Source: Nitratireductor indicus C115
GTDB taxonomy: Bacteria; Pseudomonadota; Alphaproteobacteria; Rhizobiales; Rhizobiaceae
Assembly (NCBI RefSeq): GCF_000300515.1
Contig: NZ_AMSI01000009.1
Span: 62,001-126,000, forward strand
Length of the DNA: 64,000 bases
Direction: 5' to 3'
Shown here: piece by piece, positions 37,645-48,375 of the stretch
Position numbering within the stretch: position 1 is the stretch's first letter
Layout: each line of letters opens with the position of its first letter
Translations under genes and position numbers: made by a program
Notes under the pieces: model-generated
Seen by the model: the letters and a program-made list of their open reading frames with translations, nothing else
Databases searched by the model: none
What the model was told of the DNA's origin: nothing

Positions 37645-38679
37645 TCAGGCAGCCTGCTTCTTCGGCTGTATGAGGCCGCGGGCGATAAGCAGTTCGGCGA
37701 TCTGGATCGTGTTCAAAGCTGCGCCCTTGCGCAGATTGTCGGAGACGACCCACATGGCCAGGCCATTGTCGATGGTCGGGTCCTCACGCAGACGGCTGAT
37801 ATAGGTGGCGTCTTCGCCGGCGCTTTCGTAAGGCGTGACGTAGCCGCCGTCCTCGCGCTTGTCGATCACCTGGCAACCGGGCGCTTCGCGCAGAATCTCA
37901 CGCGCTTCGTCAGCCGTGATCGGCTTTTCGAATTCCATGTTCACGGCCTCGGAATGGCCGATGAAGACGGGGACGCGAACGCAAGTGGCCGTCAGCTTGA
38001 TCTTGGGATCGAGCATCTTCTTCGTTTCCGCGACCATCTTCCACTCTTCCTTCGTGAAGCCGTCTTCCATGAAGACGTCGATGTGCGGAATGACGTTGAA
38101 GGCGATGCGCTTGGTGAACTTCTTGGTCGAAATCGGATCGGCGACGAAGACGGCGCGGGTCTGTTCGAAGAGTTCGTCCATCCCTTCCTTGCCGGCGCCG
38201 GAAACCGACTGGTAGGTGGAGACCACCACGCGCTTGAGGGTTGCCGCATCGTGCAGCGGCTTCAGCGCGACAACCAGCTGCGCCGTGGAGCAATTCGGAT
38301 TGGCGATGATGTTCTTCTTTGTGAAGCCGTCGACATCGTCGGGGTTCACTTCGGGAACGATCAGCGGAACGTCCGGATCGTAACGCCAGGCCGAAGAGTT
38401 GTCGATGACAACACAGCCCTGCTTTCCGATCTTGGGGGAATATTCCTTGGAGACCGAACCGCCGGCAGACATCAGGCAGATGTCGGTGTCGGAGAAATCG
38501 TAGGATTCGAGCGCCTTCACCTTCAGCGTCTTGTCGCCGTAGGAAACTTCCGTACCGACGGAGCGGCGCGAGGCAAGCGGCACGATCTCATCTGCCGGGA
38601 AGCCGCGCTCCTCGAGGATGTTCAGCATTTCGCGGCCCACATTACCGGTGGCGCCCGCAACAGCTACCTTGAAACCCAT
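37645..38679 (-). CDS. asd: Aspartate-semialdehyde dehydrogenase
   Basis: NADPH-dependent reduction of aspartyl phosphate to the semialdehyde, the branch point to Lys/diaminopimelate, Thr and Met. The 344 residues have AVAGATGNVGREML at the N-terminus, catalytic C130 in IIANPNCSTAQ, and YQSVSGAGKEGMDEL. The start ATG 38679 (MGFKVAVAGATG) fits the family; the upstream open frame is not used. It lies 368 bases downstream of leuB. Confidence 0.96.
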   Translation of the reverse strand: MGFKVAVAGATGNVGREMLNILEERGFPADEIVPLASRRSVGTEVSYGDKTLKVKALESYDFSDTDICLMSAGGSVSKEYSPKIGKQGCVVIDNSSAWRYDPDVPLIVPEVNPDDVDGFTKKNIIANPNCSTAQLVVALKPLHDAATLKRVVVSTYQSVSGAGKEGMDELFEQTRAVFVADPISTKKFTKRIAFNVIPHIDVFMEDGFTKEEWKMVAETKKMLDPKIKLTATCVRVPVFIGHSEAVNMEFEKPITADEAREILREAPGCQVIDKREDGGYVTPYESAGEDATYISRLREDPTIDNGLAMWVVSDNLRKGAALNTIQIAELLIARGLIQPKKQAA

Positions 38680-39047
38680 ATGGCTAAAACTCCTGTTCCT
38701 CTCCGCTTGGCTTTTTTGAAGTCCCGCCGGCCATGAGCGGGCTCTTCCTCCCCGACATGCCCGGGGAGAGAACGAGCAGCCAGGAGGGTCAGACCGTTTT
38801 CGTGGTCGTTTTGGCCGTCGTTTTGGTAAAGCGGACACCGTCGCTTTCGTTCCCGAAAGCGCTCAAAAGGCTTTGAGCATGATGCGCAGGCATAAAGGCG
38901 CGCATGGCGAGGTGGTCTCCGTTTCCGCGCGCTGTTTTACGCTTTATCGGCGTGAAGTCAACGTGGCTGTGGCCACGCAAGTCAACATGGCTGCGCGCTT
39001 TTCTTTCAGGGGATGGGCTGCGGCCGGCAGGGCCGGCCGCAAATCGG
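38680..39047. other. 368-base gap between leuB and asd
   Basis: No gene found. It contains a GC-rich palindrome at 39020-39040 (GCGGCCGGC, loop AGG, GCCGGCCGC) just after the leuB stop, without a T run on the minus strand, which could be a weak leuB terminator. Short inverted repeats such as CTTTCG...CGAAAG near 38850 look like remnants of an intergenic repeat. Confidence 0.45.
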
Positions 39048-40157
39048 TTATGCGAGCACCTTGTATTTGGCGACGACGGCGTCGCCCATCTGGCTGGTGC
39101 TGACCTCGGTGCCGCCGTCGGACAGGATGTCCTTCGTGCGCAAGCCGTCGTCGAGCACGCCGGCAATTGCCTTCTCGAGCCGGTCGGCTTCCTCGACCAT
39201 GTTGAAGGAATAGCGCAGACACATGGCGAAGGAGGCAATCATGGCGATCGGGTTCGCAATGCCCTTGCCGGCGATGTCCGGGGCGGAGCCGTGAACCGGT
39301 TCGTAGAGCGCCTTGCGGCTGCCGGTCTTCGGGTCGGGCGCGCCGAGCGAGGCCGAAGGCAGCATCCCGAGTGAGCCGGTCAACATGGCGGCGACGTCCG
39401 AAAGCATGTCGCCGAACAGATTGTCGGTGACGATCACGTCGAATTGCTTGGGCCAGCGCACCAGTTGCATGCCGCCGGCATCGGCCAGCATGTGGGTGAG
39501 TTCGACGTCGGAATATTTCGCCTTGTGGGTCTGGGCGACCACTTCCTTCCACAGAACGCCGGACTTCATGACGTTGTGCTTTTCCATGGAGCAGACCTTG
39601 TTGCTCCGTGTGCGCGCCAGCTCGAAGGCGACGCCCGAAATGCGCTCGATCTCGAAAGTGTCGTAGACCTGCGTGTCGATGCCGCGCTTCTGGCCGTTGC
39701 CGAGATCGATGATCTCCTTGGGTTCGCCGAAATAGACGCCGCCGGTCAGTTCGCGAACGATCAGGATATCGAGGCCTTCGACCACGTCAGGCTTCAGCGA
39801 GGAAGACGCGGCGAGCGCCGGGTAGCAGATTGCCGGGCGCAGATTGGCGAAGAGTTCCATGTCCTTGCGCAGACGCAGGAGGCCGGCTTCCGGACGAACC
39901 TCATAGGGCACGCCGTCCCATTTGGGGCCGCCGACGGCACCGAAAAGAACGGCGTCGGCTGCCATGGCCTTTTCCATATCCGCATCGGAAATGGCCTGGC
40001 CATGCGCATCATAGGCACTGCCGCCCACGAGACCTTCCTCTGTCTGGAAGCCGGTATTGAAGTCGGCATTCATCATCTCGATGAGTTTCTTGACCTCAGC
40101 CATGGCTTCGGGGCCGATACCGTCACCGGGGAGCAGAAGAAGTTTGCGCGTTGCCAT
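39048..40157 (-). CDS. leuB: 3-isopropylmalate dehydrogenase
   Basis: Oxidative decarboxylation of 3-isopropylmalate in leucine synthesis. The 369 residues have [17 protein letters not shown], the substrate arginines in [14 protein letters not shown] and [10 protein letters not shown], and the metal-binding [30 protein letters not shown]. The start is ATG 40157 with AGAGG upstream. Confidence 0.97.
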   Translation of the reverse strand: MATRKLLLLPGDGIGPEAMAEVKKLIEMMNADFNTGFQTEEGLVGGSAYDAHGQAISDADMEKAMAADAVLFGAVGGPKWDGVPYEVRPEAGLLRLRKDMELFANLRPAICYPALAASSSLKPDVVEGLDILIVRELTGGVYFGEPKEIIDLGNGQKRGIDTQVYDTFEIERISGVAFELARTRSNKVCSMEKHNVMKSGVLWKEVVAQTHKAKYSDVELTHMLADAGGMQLVRWPKQFDVIVTDNLFGDMLSDVAAMLTGSLGMLPSASLGAPDPKTGSRKALYEPVHGSAPDIAGKGIANPIAMIASFAMCLRYSFNMVEEADRLEKAIAGVLDDGLRTKDILSDGGTEVSTSQMGDAVVAKYKVLA

Positions 40158-40202
40158 TTGTGCCTCTTGGGGGTGCTTCTCGAATGGAATTCGAGGCACT
40201 TG

Positions 40203-40661
40203 CTAATCCGCTATGCGGTTTTGCGCAAGGCTGCCGGTATATGAACCGGTACGGTTACGCCGGAGCGCGGTCACCTCGATCTCGATTTTCATCTCCGGCT
40301 CGTTCAGCTGGCAGACAATCATCGTAGCGGCGGGGCGGATGTCGCCGAAAGCTTCGCCGAGGATGGGAAAAACACGCGAAACGTAAGACTGGCTGGTCAC
40401 GTAGTAATGCGCGCGGACCACATCGGCGAGTTCGAAGCTGCCTTCCAGCAGAGCGGCTCGAATGGTGGAGAGGCAGTTTCGCGTCTGCTCTTCCACGCTT
40501 TCGGGCATGGTCATGGTTGCATAGTCATAGCCTGTGGTGCCCGAAACGAAGCACCAGTCACCATCGATCACGGCACGGCTATAACCGGCGGTCTTCTCGA
40601 AGGGAGAGCCGGTGGAAATGAGGCGGCGCTTGCCGCCTCCGTTGCCGGAGCCTAGGCCCAC
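40203..40661 (-). CDS. RidA/YjgF family protein
   Basis: A 152-residue member of the Rid family. Archetypal RidA hydrolyses reactive enamines/imines made by PLP enzymes such as threonine dehydratase. Motifs are [14 protein letters not shown] and [38 protein letters not shown], with the Arg of DIRPAAT. The start appears to be GTG 40661, overlapping the leuD stop by 10 bases, so it is coupled to leuD and precedes leuB. Which Rid subgroup it belongs to is not settled. Confidence 0.85.
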   Translation of the reverse strand: MGLGSGNGGGKRRLISTGSPFEKTAGYSRAVIDGDWCFVSGTTGYDYATMTMPESVEEQTRNCLSTIRAALLEGSFELADVVRAHYYVTSQSYVSRVFPILGEAFGDIRPAATMIVCQLNEPEMKIEIEVTALRRNRTGSYTGSLAQNRIAD

Positions 40662-41257
40662 GGATGGCTTTCGGTGTATTTATGCTCGAACGTGTCGATT
40701 GCCGGCGCCTTCTCCATGGTCAGGCCGATATCGTCGAGGCCGTTCAGAAGGCAATGGCGCTTGAAGGCGTCGATCTCGAACTTGACGACACCGCCATCGG
40801 GGCCACGGATTTCCTGCTCTTCAAGATCGACCGAGAGCGTGGCGTTGGAGCCGCGCTGCGCATCGTCCATCAGCATGTCCAGTTCTTCCTGGCTCACCTT
40901 GATGGGCAGGATGCCGTTCTTGAAGCAGTTGTTGTAGAAGATGTCGGCAAAGCTGGTGGAGATCACGCAGCGGATGCCGAAATCGAGAAGCGCCCAAGGC
41001 GCGTGCTCGCGGCTCGAACCGCAGCCGAAATTGTCGCCGGCCACGAGAATGTTGGCCTTGCGATAGGCGGGTTTGTTGAGAACGAAATCCGGGTTCTCCG
41101 TGCCATCCTCGTTATAACGCATCTCTGCGAAAAGGCCGGTGCCGAGGCCGGTGCGCTTGATCGTCTTCAGATAGTCCTTCGGGATGATCATGTCGGTATC
41201 GACATTGACGATCGGCAAAGGGGCGGCGACGCCCGTCAGCTTGGTGAACTTATCCAT
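40652..41257 (-). CDS. leuD: 3-isopropylmalate dehydratase small subunit
   Basis: With LeuC it isomerises 2- to 3-isopropylmalate. The 201 residues have [19 protein letters not shown] and the small-subunit signature [25 protein letters not shown]. The start is ATG 41257. leuC is not in this window. It begins the leuD-ridA-leuB unit and diverges from the lyase gene. Confidence 0.96.
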   Translation of the reverse strand: MDKFTKLTGVAAPLPIVNVDTDMIIPKDYLKTIKRTGLGTGLFAEMRYNEDGTENPDFVLNKPAYRKANILVAGDNFGCGSSREHAPWALLDFGIRCVISTSFADIFYNNCFKNGILPIKVSQEELDMLMDDAQRGSNATLSVDLEEQEIRGPDGGVVKFEIDAFKRHCLLNGLDDIGLTMEKAPAIDTFEHKYTESHPWA

Positions 41258-41397
41258 GAAACCGGTCCGTTTTCTGTGCGGCCGTCGTCTGCCCGGCCAT
41301 TCAATCTGTCGCTTCTCCTTACACAAGGAGGGCGGCAAAGCAAAGTCTCTTGAAACCGTCTCTTGCGCCCGGGGCGCGGCTGCGCCATGAAACACGC

Positions 41398-42285
41398 ATG
41401 CAGGAAAAGCCCCACCTTCGCCGCTCTGTCCTCTATGTGCCCGCCAGCAATGAGAAGGCGATGCGCAAATGTGCCTCGCTTGCCTGTGATGCGGTGATCT
41501 TCGATCTGGAGGATGCGGTCGCGCCCGAGGAGAAGCCCGCTGCACGCGAGCGGCTGCGCGCTTTTCTTGCGAGCGAGGAGCGTCCGCGCATGGAGGTGGC
41601 GGTGCGCATCAACGCGCTTTCCAGCGAATGGGGAACGGAAGATCTGCTGGCGGCGCGCGCCATGCGACCCGATGCGATCCTGTTGCCGAAAGTGGATGGA
41701 CCCAAGGACGTGTTGGAAGCAGATGCCGCTCTCGACGAGACGGATGCGCCGCGTTCGCTGGCACTTTGGGCGATGATCGAAACGCCGCGCTCCATTCTCA
41801 ATCTCGGAGCCATCGCCGAACTCGGGCGCGATCCGGCAGCGCGCTTGTCCTGTCTCGTGGCGGGCACCAACGACCTTGCAAAGGATACGGGCATCGCTTT
41901 GACGCCTGACCGGCGCTATCTGGCCCCCTTTCTCCTGCAGATGGTGATGGCGGCGCGAGCGGGAGACCTTTGCGCCATCGACGGCGTTTCGAACGATTTT
42001 CGCGACCTGGAGGCCTTCGAGCGTTCATGTGCGGAAGCGCGTGCCATGGGGTTCGACGGCAAGACGCTCATTCATCCTGCGCAGATCGGTCCCGCCAATG
42101 CGGTCTTTGCTCCTTCCGCGGAAGCGCTGGCTCAGGCCGAGGCGGTTGTCGAGGCCTTCGACCGACCCGAAAACCGGGGGCGCGGAGTGATTTCGCTCGA
42201 TGGGCGCATGGTCGAACGCCTGCATCTGGAAATGGCTAGGCGCATCATCGCGCGCGCTCACACTATCAGGGAGAAAGACCAGTGA
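41398..42285 (+). CDS. CitE-like CoA ester lyase (HpcH/HpaI family)
   Basis: A 295-residue TIM-barrel protein of the HpcH/HpaI aldolase/citrate lyase beta family, close to malyl-CoA or citramalyl-CoA lyases. Motifs are [38 protein letters not shown] (acidic metal ligands) and [17 protein letters not shown]. The start ATG 41398 has no strong RBS. The natural substrate cannot be read from sequence. It overlaps the next small gene by 4 bases (GTGA). Confidence 0.88.
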   Translation: MQEKPHLRRSVLYVPASNEKAMRKCASLACDAVIFDLEDAVAPEEKPAARERLRAFLASEERPRMEVAVRINALSSEWGTEDLLAARAMRPDAILLPKVDGPKDVLEADAALDETDAPRSLALWAMIETPRSILNLGAIAELGRDPAARLSCLVAGTNDLAKDTGIALTPDRRYLAPFLLQMVMAARAGDLCAIDGVSNDFRDLEAFERSCAEARAMGFDGKTLIHPAQIGPANAVFAPSAEALAQAEAVVEAFDRPENRGRGVISLDGRMVERLHLEMARRIIARAHTIREKDQ

Positions 42286-42488
42286 AGCTTTACAGATTTC
42301 TGACGGGCCCGGACGATTCCAGCTTCTGCCACAAGGTCACGACCGCCCTCAACAAGGGATGGCACCTGCATGGTTCCCCGACTTATGCCTATGACGCGGA
42401 GGCCAAGACCATGCGCTGCGGACAGGCGGTCTGCAAGGAAGTCGACGGGCTGGACTACACGCCTGACATGAAATTGGGCGAATATTAG
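42282..42488 (+). CDS. DUF1737 small protein
   Basis: A 68-residue protein of the DUF1737 family ([39 protein letters not shown]). These small proteins often fold like the edge of a beta-sheet domain and have no known function. The GTG start overlaps the lyase stop, so the two genes are translationally coupled. Confidence 0.85.
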   Translation: MKLYRFLTGPDDSSFCHKVTTALNKGWHLHGSPTYAYDAEAKTMRCGQAVCKEVDGLDYTPDMKLGEY

Positions 42489-42564
42489 AAAGATTGCAAT
42501 TATAGGTTGATGTCGGTGTGAAACTTCTGCTTGAATGCCTTAGGCATCAGGGGGAGTGCGTTCG

Positions 42565-42945
42565 ATGAACACCGTTCATGTCATCAACAATGTCGGCTCG
42601 GCTACCGCATCCGACAATGCAGTCAGGCTTCGTTGCGAATATTCGATCATGGAAGCCATCGGTTACCTCGTCATATGGGCGATCATATCGGTCCTGACGC
42701 TCGGTATCGGTGCATTCTTTGCGATCTACTATTTTTACAAGGCGATCATCAACAAGACTTACCTGATCAACCGGGAAGGTCATCAGATCGCGAAACTGGA
42801 ATGCGATCTCAACCTCGCGGAAGTGATCGGGCATGTGATCTTGTGGATCATCATCACGATCGTCACCTTTGGCATCGGCCTGCTGTTTTATCTGTTCCGC
42901 ACGCTAAGGCTTTGCATGAACAAGACGCGGATGGTTCGTCTCTAA
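42565..42945 (+). CDS. Small membrane protein with a duplicated hairpin
   Basis: A 126-residue protein not assigned to a named family. It has two membrane hairpins of similar sequence, EAIGYLVIWAIISVLTLGIG (from about residue 29) and EVIGHVILWIIITIVTFGIG (from about residue 78), each followed by an aromatic helix and a similar NKTYLI/NKTRMV end, so it looks like an internal duplication. ATG 42565 has GGGGAG 9 bases upstream. Function unknown. Confidence 0.75.
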   Translation: MNTVHVINNVGSATASDNAVRLRCEYSIMEAIGYLVIWAIISVLTLGIGAFFAIYYFYKAIINKTYLINREGHQIAKLECDLNLAEVIGHVILWIIITIVTFGIGLLFYLFRTLRLCMNKTRMVRL

Positions 42946-43055
42946 AGCGTGTCGCGATCTTTCAGGTTCGCTCCTTACGCCTTAAGACCCTGATCTTACG
43001 CATGTCTTTATCCAGGAACTGGCTCCCACTTCCGGGAGACATGCGTAAGAGCGCC
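42946..43055. repeat. Intergenic palindromic element
   Basis: Between the duplicated-hairpin gene and the metallopeptidase gene. It has a perfect 13-bp inverted repeat: CTTACGCATGTCT (42995-43007) and AGACATGCGTAAG (43037-43049) around a 29-base loop. The loop contains AGGAACTGGCTCCCACTTCC, a text resembling the RIME/Bru-RS-type repeats common in Rhizobiales intergenic DNA. Only one full copy lies in the window. Confidence 0.65.
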
Positions 43056-43070
43056 TTGCCGCGGCAGGTT

Positions 43071-43493
43071 TCAGACGACGGTGTCCTCGATGCGGGCCAT
43101 ATCGTCGTCGGACAGGCCGAAATGATGGCCTACCTCGTGGATGAGCACGTGGGTGATGATATCGCCCAGTGTTTCCTCGTTTTCGGCCCAGTAGTCGAGG
43201 ATCGCGCGGCGATAGAGCGTGATCCGATTGGGGCCTTCGCCGGTCGCGGGATTCCAGCGTTCGGCGATCCCCCTGCCCTCGAAAAGACCGAGCAGATCGA
43301 ACGGGGTCTCCAAAGCCAGGTCATCCATGATCTCCTCGGTGGGAAATTCCGAAATCTGGATGATGATCTCGCCCGTGAGCTCGCGAAAATCCTGGGGCAG
43401 CCGTGCATAGGCTTCGAGCGCCAGCAACTCCATTTCCGTGAGTGCGGGCGATAACTGGTCTTCCCAGGAACGTGTCTGATAAATCCGTGCCAT
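43071..43493 (-). CDS. Small metallopeptidase family protein (minimal zincin)
   Basis: A 140-residue protein with the zincin motif HEVGHHFGLSDDDM (H119, E120, H123 and a downstream Asp), as in the DUF1025-type minimal metallopeptidases. Upstream GEIIIQISEFPTEEIM and GPNRITLYRRAILDYW fit the family. Physiological substrates are unknown. It converges on the duplicated-hairpin gene across the palindromic element. Confidence 0.88.
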   Translation of the reverse strand: MARIYQTRSWEDQLSPALTEMELLALEAYARLPQDFRELTGEIIIQISEFPTEEIMDDLALETPFDLLGLFEGRGIAERWNPATGEGPNRITLYRRAILDYWAENEETLGDIITHVLIHEVGHHFGLSDDDMARIEDTVV

Positions 43494-43670
43494 TCGAAAT
43501 CCTTTGAGGCGCCATATAGCGGGTTAAGCGCCTGCTTTCGAGGGGCAAAGGCATTGTAGCCCGAAGCTTGCGGGCAAAAAAATCAAAATTTGGCCGAAGT
43601 CTCCGGCCCTGATAAAGAGCAAATCGGGGTAAAAGCACCCTGTCATGATATTTGCGAAAGCGAGATTGCA

Positions 43671-44675
43671 ATGTTTTTGCGAACGGTTCTGGGCAGCGTT
43701 CTGGCGTTGCCTCTTCTTATGGCCGGTCCGGCAATGGCCTTCGATTTCGGAGGGTCGCTCGGATCGGTGGCGGTAAAGGCGCAACCCGCCTTGCTGCAAC
43801 AAAAGGGCGGAGAACGGATCATTCTCGCCCAGTCGGGCGATCCGCGCGTTTCTGGCCTCGAAGAACAGCTTCGCCAGCTCAATGGGCGTGTCGAGGAACT
43901 GAATTTCCAGATCCTGCAAATGCAGGACCAGCTGCGCCGCATGCAGGAAGACAATGAGTTCCGCTTCCAGGAGCTTGAAAAGAAGGGCGGAGCGGCAGGT
44001 GGAGCCTCTGCGCCGAAACAGCGCTCGGAGGCAATGCCGCCTCCGGCCGGAAACGATATCGCAGGTGCCGGAACCATCGGCACCGGCACCACTCCAGGCG
44101 GAACGGGCGCAGCGCCAACGCTTGGAGAGCCGCCCCGCACGCTCGGCAGCATCCGCTTCGATGCCAATGGCAATGTGATTGGCGGCGAGGCTGGCGCGCC
44201 GGTGGATCTCGTTCAGCCCGGTCAGGGTGATGCGGGCCAGGGCGATGTGGGACAGGGCGGCGGCAGCGACGTTGCGGCGCTCCCCACGGCCGACAATCCG
44301 GAAGAACTTTACCGCAATTCCTATGAGTTCATTCTTTCCGGCGACTACAAGACCGCTGAAGCCGGTTTTCGCCAGCATATCGAGCGTTTTCCAAGCGATG
44401 CGCGGGCACCGGATGCGCATTTCTGGCTTGGCGAGGCCCTTTTGGGGCAGGACCGCTATCGTGACGCTGCCGAGGTTTTCCTGCGCGCCAGCCGCGATTA
44501 CCCGGATGCCAAGAAGGCTCCCGACATGCTCCTCAAGCTCGGCATTTCCCTTGCCGCGATGAACCAGCGCGACGTGGCCTGCGCGACGTACAAGGAAATC
44601 GGCCAGAAATATCCCGGCACCTCGGGCGCGCTGACCGAGCGCATCAAGCAGGAACAGGCGCTCGCGGGTTGCTGA
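43671..44675 (+). CDS. cpoB: Cell division coordinator CpoB/YbgF
   Basis: Periplasmic protein that links the Tol-Pal system to peptidoglycan synthesis. The 334 residues have a signal peptide (MFLRTVLGSVLALPLLMAGP, cleavage near AMA-FD), a coiled coil at about 60-105 (LEEQLRQLNGRVEELNFQILQMQDQL), a Gly/Pro linker and C-terminal TPR repeats (PEELYRNSYEFILSGDYKTAEAGFRQHIERFP). The usual tolQRAB-pal partners are not upstream in this window. Confidence 0.93.
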   Translation: MFLRTVLGSVLALPLLMAGPAMAFDFGGSLGSVAVKAQPALLQQKGGERIILAQSGDPRVSGLEEQLRQLNGRVEELNFQILQMQDQLRRMQEDNEFRFQELEKKGGAAGGASAPKQRSEAMPPPAGNDIAGAGTIGTGTTPGGTGAAPTLGEPPRTLGSIRFDANGNVIGGEAGAPVDLVQPGQGDAGQGDVGQGGGSDVAALPTADNPEELYRNSYEFILSGDYKTAEAGFRQHIERFPSDARAPDAHFWLGEALLGQDRYRDAAEVFLRASRDYPDAKKAPDMLLKLGISLAAMNQRDVACATYKEIGQKYPGTSGALTERIKQEQALAGC

Positions 44676-44682
44676 CCCGGCG

Positions 44683-46023
44683 ATGCCATCCCCTCTTTCG
44701 CAAAATTTTGCGCAGTTTTTTCCCGCTTTTCGCCCCGGAGCTGGCTTAGGTGACCGTCGTCATGTGATCGCTGCCGTTTCGGGCGGGGGCGATTCCCTTG
44801 CGCTTCTCCTTCTTCTTCACGAATTCCTTGCCGCCAGCGCCGATGCTCCGGCATTAACCGCTGTGACAGTCGACCATGGCCTGCGCCCTGAGGCAGCGGC
44901 CGAGGCCCAGGTGGTGGCCGAGCTCTGCCTGAAAAACGGCATTTCCCATCGAACGCTCGTCTGGTCCACGCCGCGCACGGGCTCCGGTGTGCAGGCAGCG
45001 GCACGCGATGCCCGTCTCGCCATGATCGCCGAGATGGCGCGCGAGTTGGGCGCAGATATGGTTTTCACCGGTCATACGCAGGATGATCTGGCTGAGACGG
45101 TTTGCATGCGCAATGCGCGCGGCGAAGGTCGCGGCAGCGCCGGAATTGCGCCAGCGGCGCTTTACGAGGGCGATATCTGGTTTGTCCGTCCTCTGCTTGG
45201 TGTGCGGCGCGCGGCTTTGCGAGCGTTCCTTCGGGAAAAGCGCGTCGGATGGGTCGACGATCCCAGCAACGAGAACATGGCATTCGAGCGCGTAAGGACG
45301 CGGTATGATCTCACGGATGAGGCAGTTACGCATCTGGCTGGCGAGGCGGAGAAGGCAGCGAAAGCCCGTGTCGATCTCGGGCGAAGGGCCGCCATCCTGA
45401 TCGCCGAGAACCTCTCCATCGTGGCGCCCGGCCTTTATCGCCTGAAAGCCGGGCTCATGGGAAGTGAGGACGAAAAAGCCGCGCTCTACGCCTTTCGCAT
45501 CATCGCAGCGATGGTGGGCGGAGGAGCGCATCTCGCCGGCGCTGCCGTGAGCGAAAAAGCCTTCAATGCCGTAGGTTCAGGGCTTTGCGCCACATTGTCG
45601 CGGGCCGTAGTGGATGTGCGCCGTGCGGGAATTCATCTGTATCGCGAGCGACGAAATCTTCCGGTCGTACAGGCAACGGGCCTGGTCCTTTGGGACGGGC
45701 GCTACTGGCTGGGCGCCAACTTGCAGCAGGAAATAGCGCCCTTTGGCGACGGAGCTCGCGCTGCCATGCGCGAAGGTGCGGCCGGTTGCCCGCAGGACCT
45801 TCTTTTTGCTGCACAATCCGGCGAACCGGCGCTTCGGCAGGAGAACATGCTGCCAAGCCCTGCCCGAGCGACCGCCGCGAACGCTGGCATCCGTGTCCCG
45901 GCGCCCTGGGCTCGGCTCCTGCCCTCCTTCGACCTGGCACCCGCCAATGCGCTTGCCGAAGTGTTCGGGGCAAAAACGATTATCTCTTGCCATGACGACA
46001 CCACATTCGACGCAGAGGCTTAA
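44683..46023 (+). CDS. tilS: tRNA(Ile)-lysidine synthetase
   Basis: Converts C34 to lysidine in tRNA-Ile (CAU) so that AUA is read. The 446 residues have the ATP pyrophosphatase motif SGGGDSLA (33-40), TVDHGLRPEA, and TGHTQDDLAETV. The C-terminal third is divergent, as is usual. It is 7 bases after cpoB and followed by ftsH. Confidence 0.94.
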   Translation: MPSPLSQNFAQFFPAFRPGAGLGDRRHVIAAVSGGGDSLALLLLLHEFLAASADAPALTAVTVDHGLRPEAAAEAQVVAELCLKNGISHRTLVWSTPRTGSGVQAAARDARLAMIAEMARELGADMVFTGHTQDDLAETVCMRNARGEGRGSAGIAPAALYEGDIWFVRPLLGVRRAALRAFLREKRVGWVDDPSNENMAFERVRTRYDLTDEAVTHLAGEAEKAAKARVDLGRRAAILIAENLSIVAPGLYRLKAGLMGSEDEKAALYAFRIIAAMVGGGAHLAGAAVSEKAFNAVGSGLCATLSRAVVDVRRAGIHLYRERRNLPVVQATGLVLWDGRYWLGANLQQEIAPFGDGARAAMREGAAGCPQDLLFAAQSGEPALRQENMLPSPARATAANAGIRVPAPWARLLPSFDLAPANALAEVFGAKTIISCHDDTTFDAEA

Positions 46024-46138
46024 CCTAACGTCGAGTTCGGGCGCCCCGTCGGCTTGGCAAGAATGCGGCGGCTCCCTATGTTAATCTCGACTTCGAAAAA
46101 CGGACGATCGCCGGGTTCGGCGAGTATGCGGGACTTAC

Positions 46139-48079
<1,941 letters not shown>

Positions 48080-48108
48080 TGCGTCTTCCATCTCCATCTC
48101 AGAAAAAC

Positions 48109-48146
48109 AAATCGCCGTGACATCAGTTCACGGCGATTTTCTTTTG
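48109..48146 (+). terminator. Terminator after ftsH
   Basis: AAATCGCCGTGA (48109-48120) and TCACGGCGATTT (48128-48139) form a 12-bp stem with loop CATCAGT, followed by TTTTCTTTT. Confidence 0.92.
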
Positions 48147-48375
48147 ATCACTATCGTTTTTGTTGGAAACCAGTTCCATTCGTGTGTCATCAGCTGTCTG
48201 TTAGTTGATTATTAACTATAATTGGCAATTACCGATTCATATCGAGAGCGTTACACTGTCTCACAGAATTTGATGCGCTTCGTCACTGCTCCTGTGGCAG
48301 ATAGTGGGTTGAGGGAAAGCCGCTTTGACACGTAAGGCAGACAAAGTGCGCCCCAGGGGCAGGACTAAGGATAAA

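Noticed and set aside
38680-39047. A small gene in the leuB-asd gap.
   Set aside because: Short frames exist on both strands, but none has an RBS or protein-like composition.
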